A stretch of DNA of 64,000 nt from Nitrosomonas sp. HPC101 (GCF_009833125.1 NZ_QRCC01000004.1:62001-126000), one strand, 5' to 3'; counted from the stretch's first letter, positions 8,813-19,159 are shown. Numbers and translations are program-made. Notes: generated by a model from the sequence alone, not told the origin.

Positions 8813-10042
8813 TTAGCTGCGATAGTCGGCATTGATTTTAACGTAATCGTAGGAGAGATCGCAGGTCCATATCGTAGTGGATGCGTTGCCCCGATTGAGT
8901 TTTACTTGTATGGTGATCTCTGGCGCTTGCATGATACGTTGACCATCTTCTTCACGATAGCTGGCGGCACGGCCACCATGCTCGGCTACCAGAATATCTC
9001 CCAGATAGAGCTGGATAAGATCAACCTCCAGATCATCGATGCCAGCATAGCCGATAGCCGCCAGAATCCGTCCCAGATTGGGATCGGACGCAAAACAGGC
9101 GGTTTTGATCAACGGGGAATGTGCGATGGCATAGGCAACCTTGCTGCATTCTGCCTTGGTTTTGCCACCTTCCACCAGTACGGTGATGAATTTGGTAGCG
9201 CCTTCACCATCGCGCACGATCATCTGCGCAAGCTGAATGGCTACTTCGGTGATGGCAGTCTGTAGCGTGGTGAAACCGGGGTCGGATGCTGTAGTAATCG
9301 GGCTGTGCTTCGCTTGGCCAGTCGCCATCAATATCAGTGCGTCATTGGTGGAAGTATCGCCATCCACAGTAATGCGATTGAAAGACTGATCGGCTGCATA
9401 GCGTACCATGTCATTCAGCAGAGGCTGTGTCACGGCTGCATCCGTGGCAATATAGCTGAGCATCGTGGCCATGTTTGGATGGATCATGCCTGAGCCTTTG
9501 GCGATACCGGTGATGGTGATCGTTGTGCCGTTCAGCTGAATCTGACGGGAAGCTCCTTTGGGTACGATATCGGTTGTCATGATTGACTGGGCGGCGGCAA
9601 ACCAGCTATCTGGTGTTAGATTCGCCAATGCCCGGGGTAGGCCGGCAGTGATTTTTTCTATCGGTAGCGGCTCCATGATGACACCGGTGGAAAATGGCAG
9701 AATCTGTTGCGCCTGGCAGCCGATCAGTTCGGCTAGCGAGGCGCAAGTGGCGTACGCGTGATCAATGCCGGATTGACCGGTGCCGGCATTGGCATTGCCG
9801 GTATTGATTACCAGTGCGCAGATTGATGGAGAGCCTGCAAGATGTGATTTGGCAACCACAACCGGCGCAGCGCAAAACCGGTTTTGAGTAAAAACACCAG
9901 CAACCCGCGTGTTCTCGACAAGCCTGATGATCAGTAGATCTTTGCGATCGGATTGCTTGATGCCTGCTTCTGTTGTTCCCAGCAGTATGCCCCGGATCGG
10001 TAGCAACTGTTCAGGCAGTAAAGATGGAATATTGACTGGCAT
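8813..10042 (-). CDS. argJ: Bifunctional glutamate N-acetyltransferase / amino-acid acetyltransferase
   Basis: ArgJ recycles the acetyl group from N-acetylornithine to glutamate in arginine synthesis, and bifunctional forms can also use acetyl-CoA. The 409-residue precursor cleaves itself at an internal Thr. The signature [14 protein letters not shown] places the nucleophile at Thr193. The first 10 residues read [10 protein letters not shown], and the C-terminus [11 protein letters not shown] is the usual ArgJ end. It heads the minus-strand operon with the DUF815 ATPase and the Nudix protein. It is divergent from the rhodanese gene across a 150-base gap that must hold both promoters; no clear hexamers stand out there. 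Confidence 0.96.
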   Translation of the reverse strand: MPVNIPSLLPEQLLPIRGILLGTTEAGIKQSDRKDLLIIRLVENTRVAGVFTQNRFCAAPVVVAKSHLAGSPSICALVINTGNANAGTGQSGIDHAYATCASLAELIGCQAQQILPFSTGVIMEPLPIEKITAGLPRALANLTPDSWFAAAQSIMTTDIVPKGASRQIQLNGTTITITGIAKGSGMIHPNMATMLSYIATDAAVTQPLLNDMVRYAADQSFNRITVDGDTSTNDALILMATGQAKHSPITTASDPGFTTLQTAITEVAIQLAQMIVRDGEGATKFITVLVEGGKTKAECSKVAYAIAHSPLIKTACFASDPNLGRILAAIGYAGIDDLEVDLIQLYLGDILVAEHGGRAASYREEDGQRIMQAPEITIQVKLNRGNASTTIWTCDLSYDYVKINADYRS

Positions 10043-10193
10043 GAACGAAAATCTGTAAGAAAAGCGCTATCGTAACCTATCCCACAGGAAATCGCCGGGT
10101 CACCTGAAATTAATCTGCTGTCCGCAACTATGAATGGAGTTTCGTGGGTACTTTGTTAAAATGACAGTTTTTGCCGGCTCTGGATGACATCGT

Positions 10194-10607
10194 ATGGAAT
10201 CAACGTTTCTGGTAGACAATATATTTTTTATCGTGGCGGCAATGTTAAGTGGTGGCATGCTGCTGTGGCCGGTGGTGGCGCGTAACTCCGTCCGTGATAT
10301 TGGTTCAAAGCAGGCTATCCGGCTGATTAACTATGAGGATGCGCTGGTGCTGGATGTCAGAGATGAAAGTGAGTATGTCGGTGGCCATCCGCCCAACGCC
10401 AGGCATATCCCGGTAGAGCAGTTGGAAGAACGCTGGCATGAGCTGGAGAGATTCAAGGATAAACCCGTGGTTATCATCTTTACACCTGGGCTGCGACCAG
10501 GACGAGCCGGCTCCGTTTTGCGCAAGCATGGTTTCAAACAGGTTTTCAATCTATCCGGCGGTATTGAAACCTGGCAGCGTGAAAATCTTCCACTGGTGAA
10601 AAAATGA
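10194..10607 (+). CDS. Membrane-anchored rhodanese-like protein lacking the catalytic cysteine
   Basis: A single membrane helix (residues 8-29) is followed by a rhodanese domain with LDVRDESEYVGGHPPNARHIP and the C-terminal FNLSGGIETWQ. The active-site loop, normally C-x-x-G-x-R-S, reads FTPGLRP, so the catalytic Cys is Phe96 (codon TTT). Persulfide transfer through this loop is therefore unlikely, and a binding or scaffold role is more plausible. It overlaps grxC by 4 bases (ATGA) and leads the run grxC-secB-SH3-gpsA, which matches the order seen in many betaproteobacteria. Confidence 0.88.
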   Translation: MESTFLVDNIFFIVAAMLSGGMLLWPVVARNSVRDIGSKQAIRLINYEDALVLDVRDESEYVGGHPPNARHIPVEQLEERWHELERFKDKPVVIIFTPGLRPGRAGSVLRKHGFKQVFNLSGGIETWQRENLPLVKK

Positions 10608-10894
10608 TGGATGATAACGGTGCAGGAAGAGACCCAATGCCTAGGGTGGTGATGTATGTATCCGGATTCTGCCCTTATTGCACCATGGCAGAAAAATTAT
10701 TGCGCACAAAAGGTGTGGAGGAGATTGAGAAGATCAGGGTGGATCTGCGACCGGAACAGCGGGCCGAGATGATGCAGCGTACCGGGCGACGAACAGTTCC
10801 GCAGATCTATATTGGACAAATCCATGTAGGCGGGTATGACGATCTGTCGATGCTGGATCGACAGGGTAAACTGGCCAGGCTGCTGGCTGGTTGA
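10604..10894 (+). CDS. grxC: Glutaredoxin 3 (GrxC)
   Basis: This small dithiol glutaredoxin reduces protein and glutathione mixed disulfides in the cytoplasm. The active site CPYC is at residues 23-26 and the cis-proline TVPQIYI at residues 64-70, followed by HVGGYDDL, the glutathione-binding Gly-Gly segment. The frame starts with ATGATGG overlapping the rhodanese stop; Met12 (MPRVVMYVS) is an alternative that would give the standard 85-residue length. Translation is probably coupled to the rhodanese. Confidence 0.95.
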   Translation: MMDDNGAGRDPMPRVVMYVSGFCPYCTMAEKLLRTKGVEEIEKIRVDLRPEQRAEMMQRTGRRTVPQIYIGQIHVGGYDDLSMLDRQGKLARLLAG

Positions 10895-10971
10895 CTGAAC
10901 ATATCTGCCGGTTCCCGGTTGTTACTGGAGGCCGGCTGATTTTTGATAAATGTATTTAACCGGAATCAACC

Positions 10972-11457
10972 ATGACTGAATCACAGCAACAGCCTGTTTT
11001 TGTTATCGAAAAAGTATATGTCAAAGACTTATCACTGGAAATTCCCCATGCGCCTCAGGTTTTTCTGGAACGGGAATCTCCCGAGATCAACCTTCAGCTG
11101 TCCACCGGCAGTAGTGTTATAGAAGGGGAGATCCATGAGGTGACCGTGACAGCTACTGTCACGGCGCGGCTGAAGGAGAAGGACAGGGTGATGTTTCTGG
11201 TAGAGGCTCATCAGGCTGGTATTTTCCGGATACGTAATGTTCCTGAGAATGAGATCGAGGCAGTGTTGGGTGTGTTGTGTCCAAACATCCTGTTTCCCTA
11301 TCTGCGCGAAACAGTTTCAGATACGGTAACGCGCGCCGGATTCCCGCCTGTGATTCTCAATCCGGTTAATTTCGAGGCGATTTATCATCAGAAAAAGCAG
11401 CAGGAGACGGCCGGATCACCACCTGATCAGCCTACAGATAATGCAACCAGGCACTGA
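10972..11457 (+). CDS. secB: Protein-export chaperone SecB
   Basis: SecB is a tetrameric chaperone that keeps exported proteins unfolded and delivers them to SecA. The 161-residue sequence has the family's N-terminal strand [20 protein letters not shown]. It also has the conserved [17 protein letters not shown] and the [15 protein letters not shown] core, followed by [16 protein letters not shown]. It follows grxC after 77 bases and is separated from the SH3 gene by 3 bases. The grxC-secB-gpsA order is conserved across beta- and gammaproteobacteria. Confidence 0.97.
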   Translation: MTESQQQPVFVIEKVYVKDLSLEIPHAPQVFLERESPEINLQLSTGSSVIEGEIHEVTVTATVTARLKEKDRVMFLVEAHQAGIFRIRNVPENEIEAVLGVLCPNILFPYLRETVSDTVTRAGFPPVILNPVNFEAIYHQKKQQETAGSPPDQPTDNATRH

Positions 11458-11460
11458 TTC

Positions 11461-11949
11461 ATGAGATTTCAGCCATTCAGGATCGGTTTTACTACAGCCG
11501 GTTTGTTGCTTCCATTGCTGATTCTGTTGTTTTTTTCCTGTAAGGCAATTGCGCAGGCGGATAGCCAAAACGAGTTCCTGTCGATCGCAATCCCCGCAGC
11601 TGTTCTGTACGATGCACCCTCTCTCAATGCAGGTAAATTATATGTGGCAAGCGTGAATTTGCCTCTGGAGGTGGTGGTAAAGGTAGTGGGATGGGTAAAA
11701 GTACGAGATTATCGTGGATCTCTTGCCTGGGTGGAGGATAAAAATCTCAGCCCGAAACGGTTTGTAATCATCAGCATTTCGACTGGAAGCGTTTATCAAT
11801 CTCCTGATCAGACTTCGCCGCTGGTGTTTCGGGCCCGACAGGATGTAGTGCTGGAATGGCTGGGTACTGCTGCAAATGGTTGGGTAAAGGTGAAACACCG
11901 GGATGGTCAGATTGGCTATATCAACGCTAATCAAGTCTGGGGTGTATGA
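11461..11949 (+). CDS. Exported SH3-domain protein
   Basis: The 162-residue protein has an N-terminal signal (hydrophobic LLLPLLILLFF, cleavage likely near AIAQA). Two bacterial SH3-like repeats follow: LSIAIPAAVLYDAPSLNAGK...GWVKVRDYRGSLAWV, and VIISISTGSVYQSPDQTSP...GWVKVKHRDGQIGYI. Such domains usually act in the periplasm by binding peptidoglycan or peptides. The substrate is unknown. The gene starts 3 bases after secB and overlaps gpsA by 4 bases, so it is inside the operon. Confidence 0.82.
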   Translation: MRFQPFRIGFTTAGLLLPLLILLFFSCKAIAQADSQNEFLSIAIPAAVLYDAPSLNAGKLYVASVNLPLEVVVKVVGWVKVRDYRGSLAWVEDKNLSPKRFVIISISTGSVYQSPDQTSPLVFRARQDVVLEWLGTAANGWVKVKHRDGQIGYINANQVWGV

Positions 11950-12935
11950 ATATCGCAGTGCTTGGTGCAGGAGCCTGGGGAACTGCTCTGGCAATTTATT
12001 TGTCGGCACGTCACGACGTAGCGTTATGGACCCGTAACACGGAGCATCTGGTAGAGCTGGCAACATTGCGCGTGAATCAGCGTTATCTGCCGGGACAGTA
12101 TCTGCCGGATTCCATCCATCTTGTTTCTGCGTTGAGCGATGTGCTGGAGCGGGCGGAGCTGGTTTTTGTGGTTGTGCCTGTTTCAGGGTTGCGCGTAACT
12201 TTACAGCAGATGGCCGCGCTGGATCGATCGTTACCATTTGTTCTGGGATGTAAGGGCTTTGAAGCAGGATCTGCAAAACTTCCCTGTCAAGTGGTTGAGG
12301 ATGTCTATCCGGCTGGGATTGCCTATGGTGTGTTATCTGGACCGAGTTTTGCCCGAGAAGTGGCGCTGGGACTCCCCGCAGCATTGACGCTGGCTTCACG
12401 TGATGATGCCTTTTCCAAATGGATCGCCAGTGAAATTCATACTTCAATTTTGCGGGTTTATTCTAACCATGATGTGATTGGAGTTGAGGTTGGAGGGGCT
12501 CTCAAGAATGTAGTTGCAATTGCTGCCGGTATTTCTGATGGGCTTGCATTTGGCAATAATGCAAGAGCGGCATTGATTACCCGCGGGCTTGCGGAAATTA
12601 TCCGCTTGGGTGTAGCGCTGGGCGGGCAAAGAGAAACCTTTACTGGTTTGAGCGGGATCGGGGATTTGATTCTGACTTGTACCGGTGATTTGTCGAGAAA
12701 CCGTCAGGTTGGCATGATGCTTGCTTCCGGATGGCCTTTGTCAGAGATTCTGCCTGAAATCGGACATGTCACTGAAGGTGTTTATACAGTTCGGGAGGCG
12801 CATGGAATGGGGCAGCAGCTTCAAATTGATATGCCCGTAACCCGAGCAGTTTATAGCATTTTATACGAATACATTCCGGTTAAGCGTGCAATCAGGGATA
12901 TGCTTGATCGTGAACCTGGCTCAGAAACAGATTGA
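11946..12935 (+). CDS. gpsA: Glycerol-3-phosphate dehydrogenase [NAD(P)+]
   Basis: GpsA reduces dihydroxyacetone phosphate to sn-glycerol-3-phosphate for phospholipid synthesis. The N-terminal Rossmann loop is GAGAWGT (residues 7-13). Family motifs FVLGCKGFE, LSGPSFAREVA, GALKNVVAIAAG with the catalytic Lys, and GLSGIGDLILTCTGDLSRN are all present. The length of 329 residues is standard. It is the last gene of the rhodanese-grxC-secB-SH3 run. No stem-loop with a T-run is evident in the 85 bases before the hupB promoter. Confidence 0.97.
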   Translation: MNIAVLGAGAWGTALAIYLSARHDVALWTRNTEHLVELATLRVNQRYLPGQYLPDSIHLVSALSDVLERAELVFVVVPVSGLRVTLQQMAALDRSLPFVLGCKGFEAGSAKLPCQVVEDVYPAGIAYGVLSGPSFAREVALGLPAALTLASRDDAFSKWIASEIHTSILRVYSNHDVIGVEVGGALKNVVAIAAGISDGLAFGNNARAALITRGLAEIIRLGVALGGQRETFTGLSGIGDLILTCTGDLSRNRQVGMMLASGWPLSEILPEIGHVTEGVYTVREAHGMGQQLQIDMPVTRAVYSILYEYIPVKRAIRDMLDREPGSETD

Positions 12936-13020
12936 AAATGGATTTTTCCGGTGTGCTATTTTTCCAATCCCGGTAGAGCAGGAATTTATTAAAAAATAAG
13001 GTCGATTTCCGGTTAAACAC

Positions 13021-13049
13021 TTGACCACCGTAAAACGGCTTGATATAAG
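13021..13049 (+). promoter_or_regulatory. Sigma-70 promoter of hupB
   Basis: TTGACC at 13021-13026 and TATAAG at 13044-13049 are separated by exactly 17 bases, five of six consensus positions in each. The expected transcription start is near 13056, giving a leader of about 67 bases. Because the two tRNA genes follow hupB within 50 bases and no terminator intervenes, this promoter may also read into them. Confidence 0.75.
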
Positions 13050-13122
13050 GGTTTCTACAGAGTTGTCTGTGTAAAAAGAGGTGTTTTCCTGCAACCTAAC
13101 GAAGCAAAACAAAGGGGAATTT

Positions 13123-13395
13123 ATGAATAAATCCGAACTCATCGAAGCGATTGCTCATCATGCCGACATTACAAAAGCGGAGGCGGGTAATGCACTGGAT
13201 GGTGCGCTATCTGCAATTAAGGATGCACTTAGCAAGAATGACAGTGTCACCCTGGTAGGCTTTGGAACTTTCAAGGTTGGGGAACGGGCTGCACGTACAG
13301 GGCGTAATCCACGTACCGGTGCCGAGATAAAAATCAAGGCAGCCAAAGTGCCTAAATTCACTGCTGGCAAAGCACTGAAAGATGCTGTAAACTAG
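13123..13395 (+). CDS. hupB: Nucleoid DNA-binding protein HU-beta
   Basis: HU compacts and bends DNA without sequence specificity. The 90-residue protein starts at [11 protein letters not shown], with an AAGGGG ribosome site just ahead; the open frame from 13081 is upstream leader. The dimer core and the DNA-binding arm are present ([21 protein letters not shown], then [22 protein letters not shown] with the conserved proline). The order hupB-tRNA-ppiD is typical of betaproteobacteria, where lon usually precedes it. lon is not present here. Confidence 0.97.
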   Translation: MNKSELIEAIAHHADITKAEAGNALDGALSAIKDALSKNDSVTLVGFGTFKVGERAARTGRNPRTGAEIKIKAAKVPKFTAGKALKDAVN

Positions 13396-13437
13396 CGCTC
13401 CTTCGATAGCAAAGACAAAGAAAAAGTCGGTGGGTTC

Positions 13438-13513
13438 GGGTGCTTAGCTCAGCTGGTAGAGCGTCGCCCTTACAAGGCGAATGTCGGCGGTTCGATCCCG
13501 TCAGCACCCACCA
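13438..13513 (+). tRNA. tRNA-Val (anticodon TAC)
   Basis: The 76-base cloverleaf has acceptor arms GGGTGCT (13438-13444) and AGCACCC (13503-13509), the D-loop AGCTCAGCTGGTAGAGC, anticodon stem TCGCC/GGCGA around loop CTTACAA, and the T-loop GGTTCGATCC. The anticodon is TAC (Val). The CCA end is encoded in the DNA. Confidence 0.97.
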
Positions 13514-13572
13514 AGCATTGCCGGGTAAACAGTCGTCTTATAAGCGATCTCTTATTAGAGAGTGTAATACTG

Positions 13573-13649
13573 GGAGTGGTAGTTCAGTTGGTTAGAATAC
13601 CGGCCTGTCACGCCGGGGGTCGCGGGTTCGAGTCCCGTCCACTCCGCCA
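13573..13649 (+). tRNA. tRNA-Asp (anticodon GTC)
   Basis: The 77-base cloverleaf has acceptor arms GGAGTGG (13573-13579) and CCACTCC (13639-13645), anticodon stem CCGGC/GCCGG around loop CTGTCAC, and T-loop GGTTCGAGTCC. The anticodon is GTC (Asp). CCA is encoded. A short hairpin GCCAT/ATGGC (13674-13689) followed by TCTTTT may be a weak terminator before ppiD. Confidence 0.97.
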
Positions 13650-13740
13650 TATTTTTACCTTGCGTAATGTCCAGCCATGATGATATGGCATCTTTTCCTC
13701 CCTCTGTTTTTCTCCGTTTCCTTTTTTTCGAGTATTCGCC

Positions 13741-15633
13741 GTGTTTGATTTTGTAAACCAAAAGAAGACGATAGTCCAGATTGTGCTTTTTATTGCCCTC
13801 TTGCCATTTTTATTCTGGGGGTTGGAATCGTATCAGGGTATGGGGGGTGCGAGTAGCGTTGCATCTGTTGATGGCGAGGAAATCAGTCGCCAGGAGTATG
13901 AGCAGGCGTTACGCAACCAGCAGGAAAATCTGCGTAATATGCTGGGGGAAAATTTTGATGCTGCTTTGCTGGATAATCCGCAGATGCGTATGGCTGTTCT
14001 GGAGAACCTGATTCAGCAGAAATTGTTACGTCATGAAGCTGGGCAAGTTGGGTTGACCGTGCTGGATTCTCGTCTGTCTGCTGAAATTCAAAATATCGCG
14101 CTTTTTCACGAGGATGATAAATTTTCGTATGAGCGCTATCGCGAATTGCTTCAGCGCCAGGGGATGTCTCCTGCAATGTTTGAAGCGAGACTGATGAGTG
14201 ATCTGATGCGGCAGCAGCTGCTGGAAGGTATCACCGGAAGTGTGATTGTCTCCAGAATGATTGCAGACAAGATTGCTGCACTAAGTGAAACAGAGTACGA
14301 GATTAACCAGGTAACGATCAGTCCTGAACAGTATATTGACCAGGCTGAGCCTGATGAGACTGCCGTTCAGTCGTACTACGATAATCATCGTCAGGATTTT
14401 ACGCTGCCGGAACGGGTTCGGATCGAATACGTTGTGCTATCTTTGGATGATTTGGCGAAGCAGGAACAGGTTTCCGATGAAGAAATCAGGCAATATTTTG
14501 ATGAACATCAGGATGAATTTGGTCAGGCCGAGGAACGGAGAGCCAGTCATATACTGTTGACCGTTCCTGCCGACGCAACTGAGGAACAAAAGGCATCTAT
14601 TAAGGCCAAGGCAGAACAAATCCTGGAACAGGCAAAACAGGATCCGGATAAATTTCCAGAGCTGGCCAGGGAATTATCGGAAGATCCGGGTTCAGCGAAA
14701 TCAGATGGAGATCTTGGTTTTTTTGCGCGCGGTCTGATGATCAAGGCTTTCGAGGATGCGGTGTTTGAGATGCAACCGGGTGATATACGTGGCCCGGTGG
14801 AAACTCCGTTTGGTTTTCATATCATCAAGTTGACTGAGGTGAAAGACGCGGATGTGGCTGAACTGGATGATGTCAAGGAACATATCAGGCAGCTGCTTCA
14901 GCGTCAGAAAGTCGCGGACAGGTTTGGAGAGATATCCGAGGATTTCAGCAATATTGTTTATGAGCAGAGTGATACGCTGCAACCTGTAGCGCAGATGTTT
15001 AATCTGCCTGTTCAGCAAAGTGACTGGATTGATCGCCATTCGAAGGAGCCCTCCGTGATTGCCAATGAACGCTTGCTCCAAGCGGTATTTTCGGAGAGTG
15101 CCATTCGGGATCATTACAATACTGAAGCGATTGAGGTGGCGCCGGATACTTTTGTTTCAGCCAGAGTGCTTGAGCATCGTCCTGCCAGTGTGCAATCAGT
15201 CGGTCTGGTCAAGGATAAAATTGTTGCATTTCTGAAACAGCAGCTCGCAGCTGAATCTACTGAGAAAGAGGGAGAACAGAAGCTTGCCAGATTGCAGGCG
15301 GGAGAGACTGATGAGTCTCTGGAATGGGGAAATCCAGTGACAATTTCTTATACCCAGAAAAAAGGGGGAGATGACGAGGTCCTGCGTGCGCTCTTTCAGG
15401 CTGATACAGGAAAACTCCCCGCTTATACCGGGGTCAAGACCAGCAAGGGAGGATTTGATCTGATCCGGATCAATCAGGTAAAAGTGCCTGCCGCCGAAAG
15501 TGAATCTTCCAAATATGCACTGCTTGTTAATCAGTTGCAGCAGGTGCATGGCCAAGAGGAATTAAATGCCTATCTTTCCGGCCTCAGACAACGCTCTGAA
15601 GTAAGAATCAACCCCATTGAGGAGAATGACTGA
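13741..15633 (+). CDS. ppiD: Periplasmic folding chaperone PpiD (parvulin-type)
   Basis: PpiD is an inner-membrane-anchored periplasmic chaperone that helps fold newly exported envelope proteins. The 630-residue protein begins FDFVNQKKTIVQIVLFIALL, a short cytoplasmic part plus one membrane helix. A SurA-like N-domain follows (DGEEISRQEYEQALRNQ), and then one PpiC domain at about residues 265-360 (RRASHILLTV, LGFFARGLMIKAFEDAVF, PFGFHIIKL). The start codon is GTG with no clear Shine-Dalgarno sequence. It converges on fabI with a 21-base gap. Confidence 0.94.
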   Translation: MFDFVNQKKTIVQIVLFIALLPFLFWGLESYQGMGGASSVASVDGEEISRQEYEQALRNQQENLRNMLGENFDAALLDNPQMRMAVLENLIQQKLLRHEAGQVGLTVLDSRLSAEIQNIALFHEDDKFSYERYRELLQRQGMSPAMFEARLMSDLMRQQLLEGITGSVIVSRMIADKIAALSETEYEINQVTISPEQYIDQAEPDETAVQSYYDNHRQDFTLPERVRIEYVVLSLDDLAKQEQVSDEEIRQYFDEHQDEFGQAEERRASHILLTVPADATEEQKASIKAKAEQILEQAKQDPDKFPELARELSEDPGSAKSDGDLGFFARGLMIKAFEDAVFEMQPGDIRGPVETPFGFHIIKLTEVKDADVAELDDVKEHIRQLLQRQKVADRFGEISEDFSNIVYEQSDTLQPVAQMFNLPVQQSDWIDRHSKEPSVIANERLLQAVFSESAIRDHYNTEAIEVAPDTFVSARVLEHRPASVQSVGLVKDKIVAFLKQQLAAESTEKEGEQKLARLQAGETDESLEWGNPVTISYTQKKGGDDEVLRALFQADTGKLPAYTGVKTSKGGFDLIRINQVKVPAAESESSKYALLVNQLQQVHGQEELNAYLSGLRQRSEVRINPIEEND

Positions 15634-15638
15634 TAAGC

Positions 15639-15662
15639 AGCAGTAACCCACAGGTTACTGCT
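15639..15662. terminator. Perfect hairpin between convergent ppiD and fabI
   Basis: AGCAGTAACC (15639-15648) and GGTTACTGCT (15653-15662) form a 10-bp stem with a 4-base loop, overlapping the fabI stop codon. There is no T-run on either strand, so if it terminates transcription it does so weakly or with Rho. Its symmetric place between converging genes fits a bidirectional terminator. Confidence 0.45.
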
Positions 15663-16449
15663 CATCAGCATCCAGATTAAATGCAACGGTATTGAATCCA
15701 GCATCCACGTAGGTAATTTCGCCGGTAATACCACTGGCCAGTTCACTACAGAGAAAGGCCGCTACGTTGCCCACTTCCTCGGTTGTCACGTTTCTTTTCA
15801 AAGGCGCTACTTTCTCGGCATAACCCAGCAGCTTGCCAAAATTACCAATTCCTGATGCTGCCAGAGTCCTGATCGGGCCAGCTGAAATTGCATTTACCCG
15901 GATTCCCTGTTTGCCAAGACTGGAAGCCATAAAGCGGACATTGGCTTCCAGACTGGCCTTGGCCAGTCCCATTACGTTATAGTTCGGCATAACACGTACA
16001 GCGCCGAGATAGCTAAGTGTTAGCAGGGCGGCTGATCTTCCTTGCATTAGCGGCAGAGCAGCTTTTGCCAGCGCAGAAAAACTGTATGAGCTGACATCGT
16101 GTGCGATGTGAAAGGCCTGCCGATCAACGCTTTCCAGGTAATCGCCCGTCAGGGCTGCGCGCGGGGCAAAGGCGATGGAGTGTACGATTCCATCCAGCCA
16201 ATTCCAGCGATCCGCCAATTCGCTGAAACAGCGGCTGATTTCTTCATCCTGGCTGACATCACAGCGGAACAGCAGATCGCTGCCAAACTCTGCAGCCAGT
16301 TTGCCGGTGCGCTCGCGTAAATCTTCCGATTGATAAGTAAATGCCAGTTTGGCACCTTCGCGATGCATCGCCCTGGCGATACCGTAAGCAATGGACCGGT
16401 TGCTCAGCAGACCTGTAATCAGAATGTGCCGGTCAGCTAAAAATCCCAT
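15655..16449 (-). CDS. fabI: Enoyl-[acyl-carrier-protein] reductase (NADH), FabI type
   Basis: FabI performs the last reduction of each fatty-acid elongation cycle. The 264-residue protein has the family N-terminus [20 protein letters not shown] (cofactor loop) and the substrate region [14 protein letters not shown]. It also has the catalytic Tyr-x6-Lys in [14 protein letters not shown], and [15 protein letters not shown] after it. An AACCGGAG ribosome site precedes the ATG. It is divergent from tex across a 283-base gap that contains no gene but must hold both promoters. Confidence 0.97.
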   Translation of the reverse strand: MGFLADRHILITGLLSNRSIAYGIARAMHREGAKLAFTYQSEDLRERTGKLAAEFGSDLLFRCDVSQDEEISRCFSELADRWNWLDGIVHSIAFAPRAALTGDYLESVDRQAFHIAHDVSSYSFSALAKAALPLMQGRSAALLTLSYLGAVRVMPNYNVMGLAKASLEANVRFMASSLGKQGIRVNAISAGPIRTLAASGIGNFGKLLGYAEKVAPLKRNVTTEEVGNVAAFLCSELASGITGEITYVDAGFNTVAFNLDADEQ

Positions 16450-16592
16450 GGTTGAAAACTCCGGTTATTTGTTTATTTAAAGTACATCCTGATCGTATGA
16501 GAAGTGCATTAAATACAATCCCTGTGTACGTGCAGTGGGCATTGTATCATCGCTTTCCGGGAAAAATCCTTGCGACCTTGCTGAGCGGGTTT

Positions 16593-16622
16593 TTGTTCAA
16601 TTGACAGGTTGTCCGGTATGAT
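16593..16622 (+). promoter_or_regulatory. Possible tex promoter
   Basis: TTGTTC (16593-16598) and TATGAT (16617-16622) are spaced by 18 bases in the fabI-tex gap. The -35 is weak; a TTGACA at 16601 is a better hexamer but has no -10 at the right distance. The call rests on spacing alone. Confidence 0.3.
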
Positions 16623-16732
16623 AAAAACTATTTTGGGTAGCTTGCTGCAGAAGATATATCAATCAATTAATATCAGCGACTACTTTAGCTAAGCGATTTC
16701 CAGTATTTTCCTGACCGGTTCCCTTCTTCCTC

Positions 16733-19159
16733 ATGAATTCTATGATTTCCTTAACCTTGTCAACAGCCCCGGAAGCAGCACAAAAAAAGATTATTAACGT
16801 TATTGCCACAGAACTCGGTGCTGCAGCACGGCAGATCAGTGCGGCAGTAATGCTGCTTGATGAGGGCGCAACCGTACCTTTTATTGCACGATACCGCAAG
16901 GAAGCAACGGGTAATCTGGACGATACGCAATTACGCCTGTTGGAAGAACGTTTGATCTATCTGCGGGAATTGGAAGATCGACGGAAGGTCATCCTGGCTT
17001 CGATCGGGGAGCAAGGCAAGCTCACCGATGAACTGCGCCTTATGATTGAGCAAGCTGTAACCAAGCAGCTGCTGGAAGATATTTATCTACCCTACAAACC
17101 CAAACGTCGGACACGGGCGCAGATCGCACGCGAGGCTGGGTTGGAGCTGCTGGCGGATGCGCTTCTGGCGAATCCGGTACTTGATCCTGAACAGGAAGCT
17201 ACAAAATATATCAAGGTAGTGCCGGCTACTGAAGGAGTAGAGGCGATCAATGTTCCCGATACAAAAACAGCGCTTGAAGGGGCGCGCGATATTCTGACCG
17301 AACGCTTTGCGGAGACAGCAGATCTGCTTGCTATATTGCGCAATAAACTCTGGCAGGAAGGGAAAGTGATTTCGGTAGTGGTTACCGGTCAGGAAATGGC
17401 GGAAGAAGAAAAATTCCGCGATTATTATGCTTATACCGAGTCAATACGCCGGATTCCGTCGCACCGTGCACTGGCATTGTTTCGTGGCCGGGCGCTGGGA
17501 ATACTTAGAATCGATCTGGATCTGGACGAAACTGCCCGGGAGCGCGTTCCCCATCCCTGTGTCGCCCTGCTTGCCGCCCATTTCGGCGTTGAAAATCGTG
17601 GACGGAAGGCGGATCAGTGGCTGGGGGAAGTCTGCCAGTGGGCTTGGCGAGTTAAGGTACATCTGCATCTTACCACCGAGCTGCTGCTGCAGGTACGCGA
17701 AGCAGCGGAAACCGAGGCCATCCGGATCTTCAGCCGCAATCTGCGTGAGCTGCTGCTGATGGCCCCGGCAGGGCCCAGAGCTGTACTCGGGCTTGATCCG
17801 GGTTATCGTACCGGCTGCAAGGTGGCCGTGGTCGATGCTACCGGAAAATTGCTGGAAACCGCAACGATTTATCCGCATCAGCCACGGAATGACTGGCAGG
17901 GTTCGCTGGCAACTATCGTGCAACTGGTGCTCCGGCATGGTGTTGAGTTGATTTCGATTGGTAACGGGACAGCAAGCCGTGAAACCGACAAACTGGCCAT
18001 CGAGGTCATCCGACGGGTAGCGGAGCAGCATCCTGAATCAAAGCTGACTAAAATCGTTGTCAGCGAGGCAGGTGCCTCGGTTTATTCAGCATCTGCACTG
18101 GCTGCAACAGAATTTCCCGATCTGGATGTCAGTTTGCGTGGTGCGGTTTCCATTGCCAGACGGCTGCAGGATCCGCTGGCGGAACTAGTCAAGATCGAGC
18201 CCAAATCAATCGGTGTCGGCCAGTATCAGCATGATGTGAATCAGCGTACCCTGGTGCGATCGCTGGATGCTACGGTGGAAGATTGCGTCAATGCGGTCGG
18301 TGTGGATGTCAATACCGCTTCTGCTCCACTGCTGGCCCAGGTTTCCGGCCTTAATCGCGTACTGGCCCGGAATATCGTCGATTATCGCGATCTTCACGGC
18401 CCGTTTCCAAACCGGAAAACATTGCTCAAAGTGCCGCGTGTCGGCGGAAAAACATTTGAACAGGCAGCGGGGTTTCTACGCATTAATAAGGGCGATAATC
18501 CGCTGGATCGCTCTGCTGTTCATCCGGAGGCGTATCCGGTGGTGCAGCGTATTCTGGCTCGCCTGAACAAGGGAATCGGGCAGGTGATGGGCCAACCGGA
18601 AATGCTCAAGGGACTGGCTGCCGAAGAGTTTGCCGATGAAACCTTTGGTCTGCCGACCGTGCGCGATATTCTGTCCGAGCTGGAAAAACCCGGTCGTGAT
18701 CCGCGTCCGGAATTCAAAACAGCCACCTTTCAGGAAGGAATTGAATCATTGACTGATCTGCAACCTGGCATGATGCTTGAAGGCGTCGTGACCAATGTGG
18801 CAGCCTTTGGTGCTTTTGTCGATATTGGCGTGCATCAGGATGGTCTGGTGCATGTTTCAGCATTGGCAAACAAATTTGTCAAGGATCCTCATCAAATCGT
18901 CAAGCCAGGGCAGATCGTCAAAGTCAAGGTGCTGGCAGTGGACACGGTGCGTCAGCGTATCAGCCTGACCATGCGAATGGATGATGTTCCTGAAACGATT
19001 GAGCGATCCGGAGCACATCAGGAAGCACATAAAACCGCATCAGACAGTCGGCGACCCCGACGCAGTTCCCGTCAGCCACAGGCTACTCCGGGGATGGGTA
19101 AACCTGCGCAGATGAGTACACTGGCGCTTGCGCTGGCACGTGCACAGAAGAAGAAATAG
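16733..19159 (+). CDS. tex: RNA-binding transcriptional accessory protein Tex
   Basis: Tex is a conserved cytoplasmic nucleic-acid-binding protein linked to transcription and stress tolerance. The 808-residue protein shows the N-terminal helical part with [20 protein letters not shown] and the YqgF-like domain [18 protein letters not shown] (about residue 345). The helix-hairpin-helix region [18 protein letters not shown] and a C-terminal S1 domain (about residues 655-725, [21 protein letters not shown]) follow. After the S1 domain come a basic tail and a conserved-looking [12 protein letters not shown] end. The start may be Met1 or Met4. It converges on the EamA permease. Confidence 0.96.
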   Translation: MNSMISLTLSTAPEAAQKKIINVIATELGAAARQISAAVMLLDEGATVPFIARYRKEATGNLDDTQLRLLEERLIYLRELEDRRKVILASIGEQGKLTDELRLMIEQAVTKQLLEDIYLPYKPKRRTRAQIAREAGLELLADALLANPVLDPEQEATKYIKVVPATEGVEAINVPDTKTALEGARDILTERFAETADLLAILRNKLWQEGKVISVVVTGQEMAEEEKFRDYYAYTESIRRIPSHRALALFRGRALGILRIDLDLDETARERVPHPCVALLAAHFGVENRGRKADQWLGEVCQWAWRVKVHLHLTTELLLQVREAAETEAIRIFSRNLRELLLMAPAGPRAVLGLDPGYRTGCKVAVVDATGKLLETATIYPHQPRNDWQGSLATIVQLVLRHGVELISIGNGTASRETDKLAIEVIRRVAEQHPESKLTKIVVSEAGASVYSASALAATEFPDLDVSLRGAVSIARRLQDPLAELVKIEPKSIGVGQYQHDVNQRTLVRSLDATVEDCVNAVGVDVNTASAPLLAQVSGLNRVLARNIVDYRDLHGPFPNRKTLLKVPRVGGKTFEQAAGFLRINKGDNPLDRSAVHPEAYPVVQRILARLNKGIGQVMGQPEMLKGLAAEEFADETFGLPTVRDILSELEKPGRDPRPEFKTATFQEGIESLTDLQPGMMLEGVVTNVAAFGAFVDIGVHQDGLVHVSALANKFVKDPHQIVKPGQIVKVKVLAVDTVRQRISLTMRMDDVPETIERSGAHQEAHKTASDSRRPRRSSRQPQATPGMGKPAQMSTLALALARAQKKK

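Noticed and set aside
11638-12447. 269-codon minus-strand frame over the SH3 and gpsA genes
   Set aside because: It is antisense to two well-supported genes and its product has the composition of a reversed coding frame.
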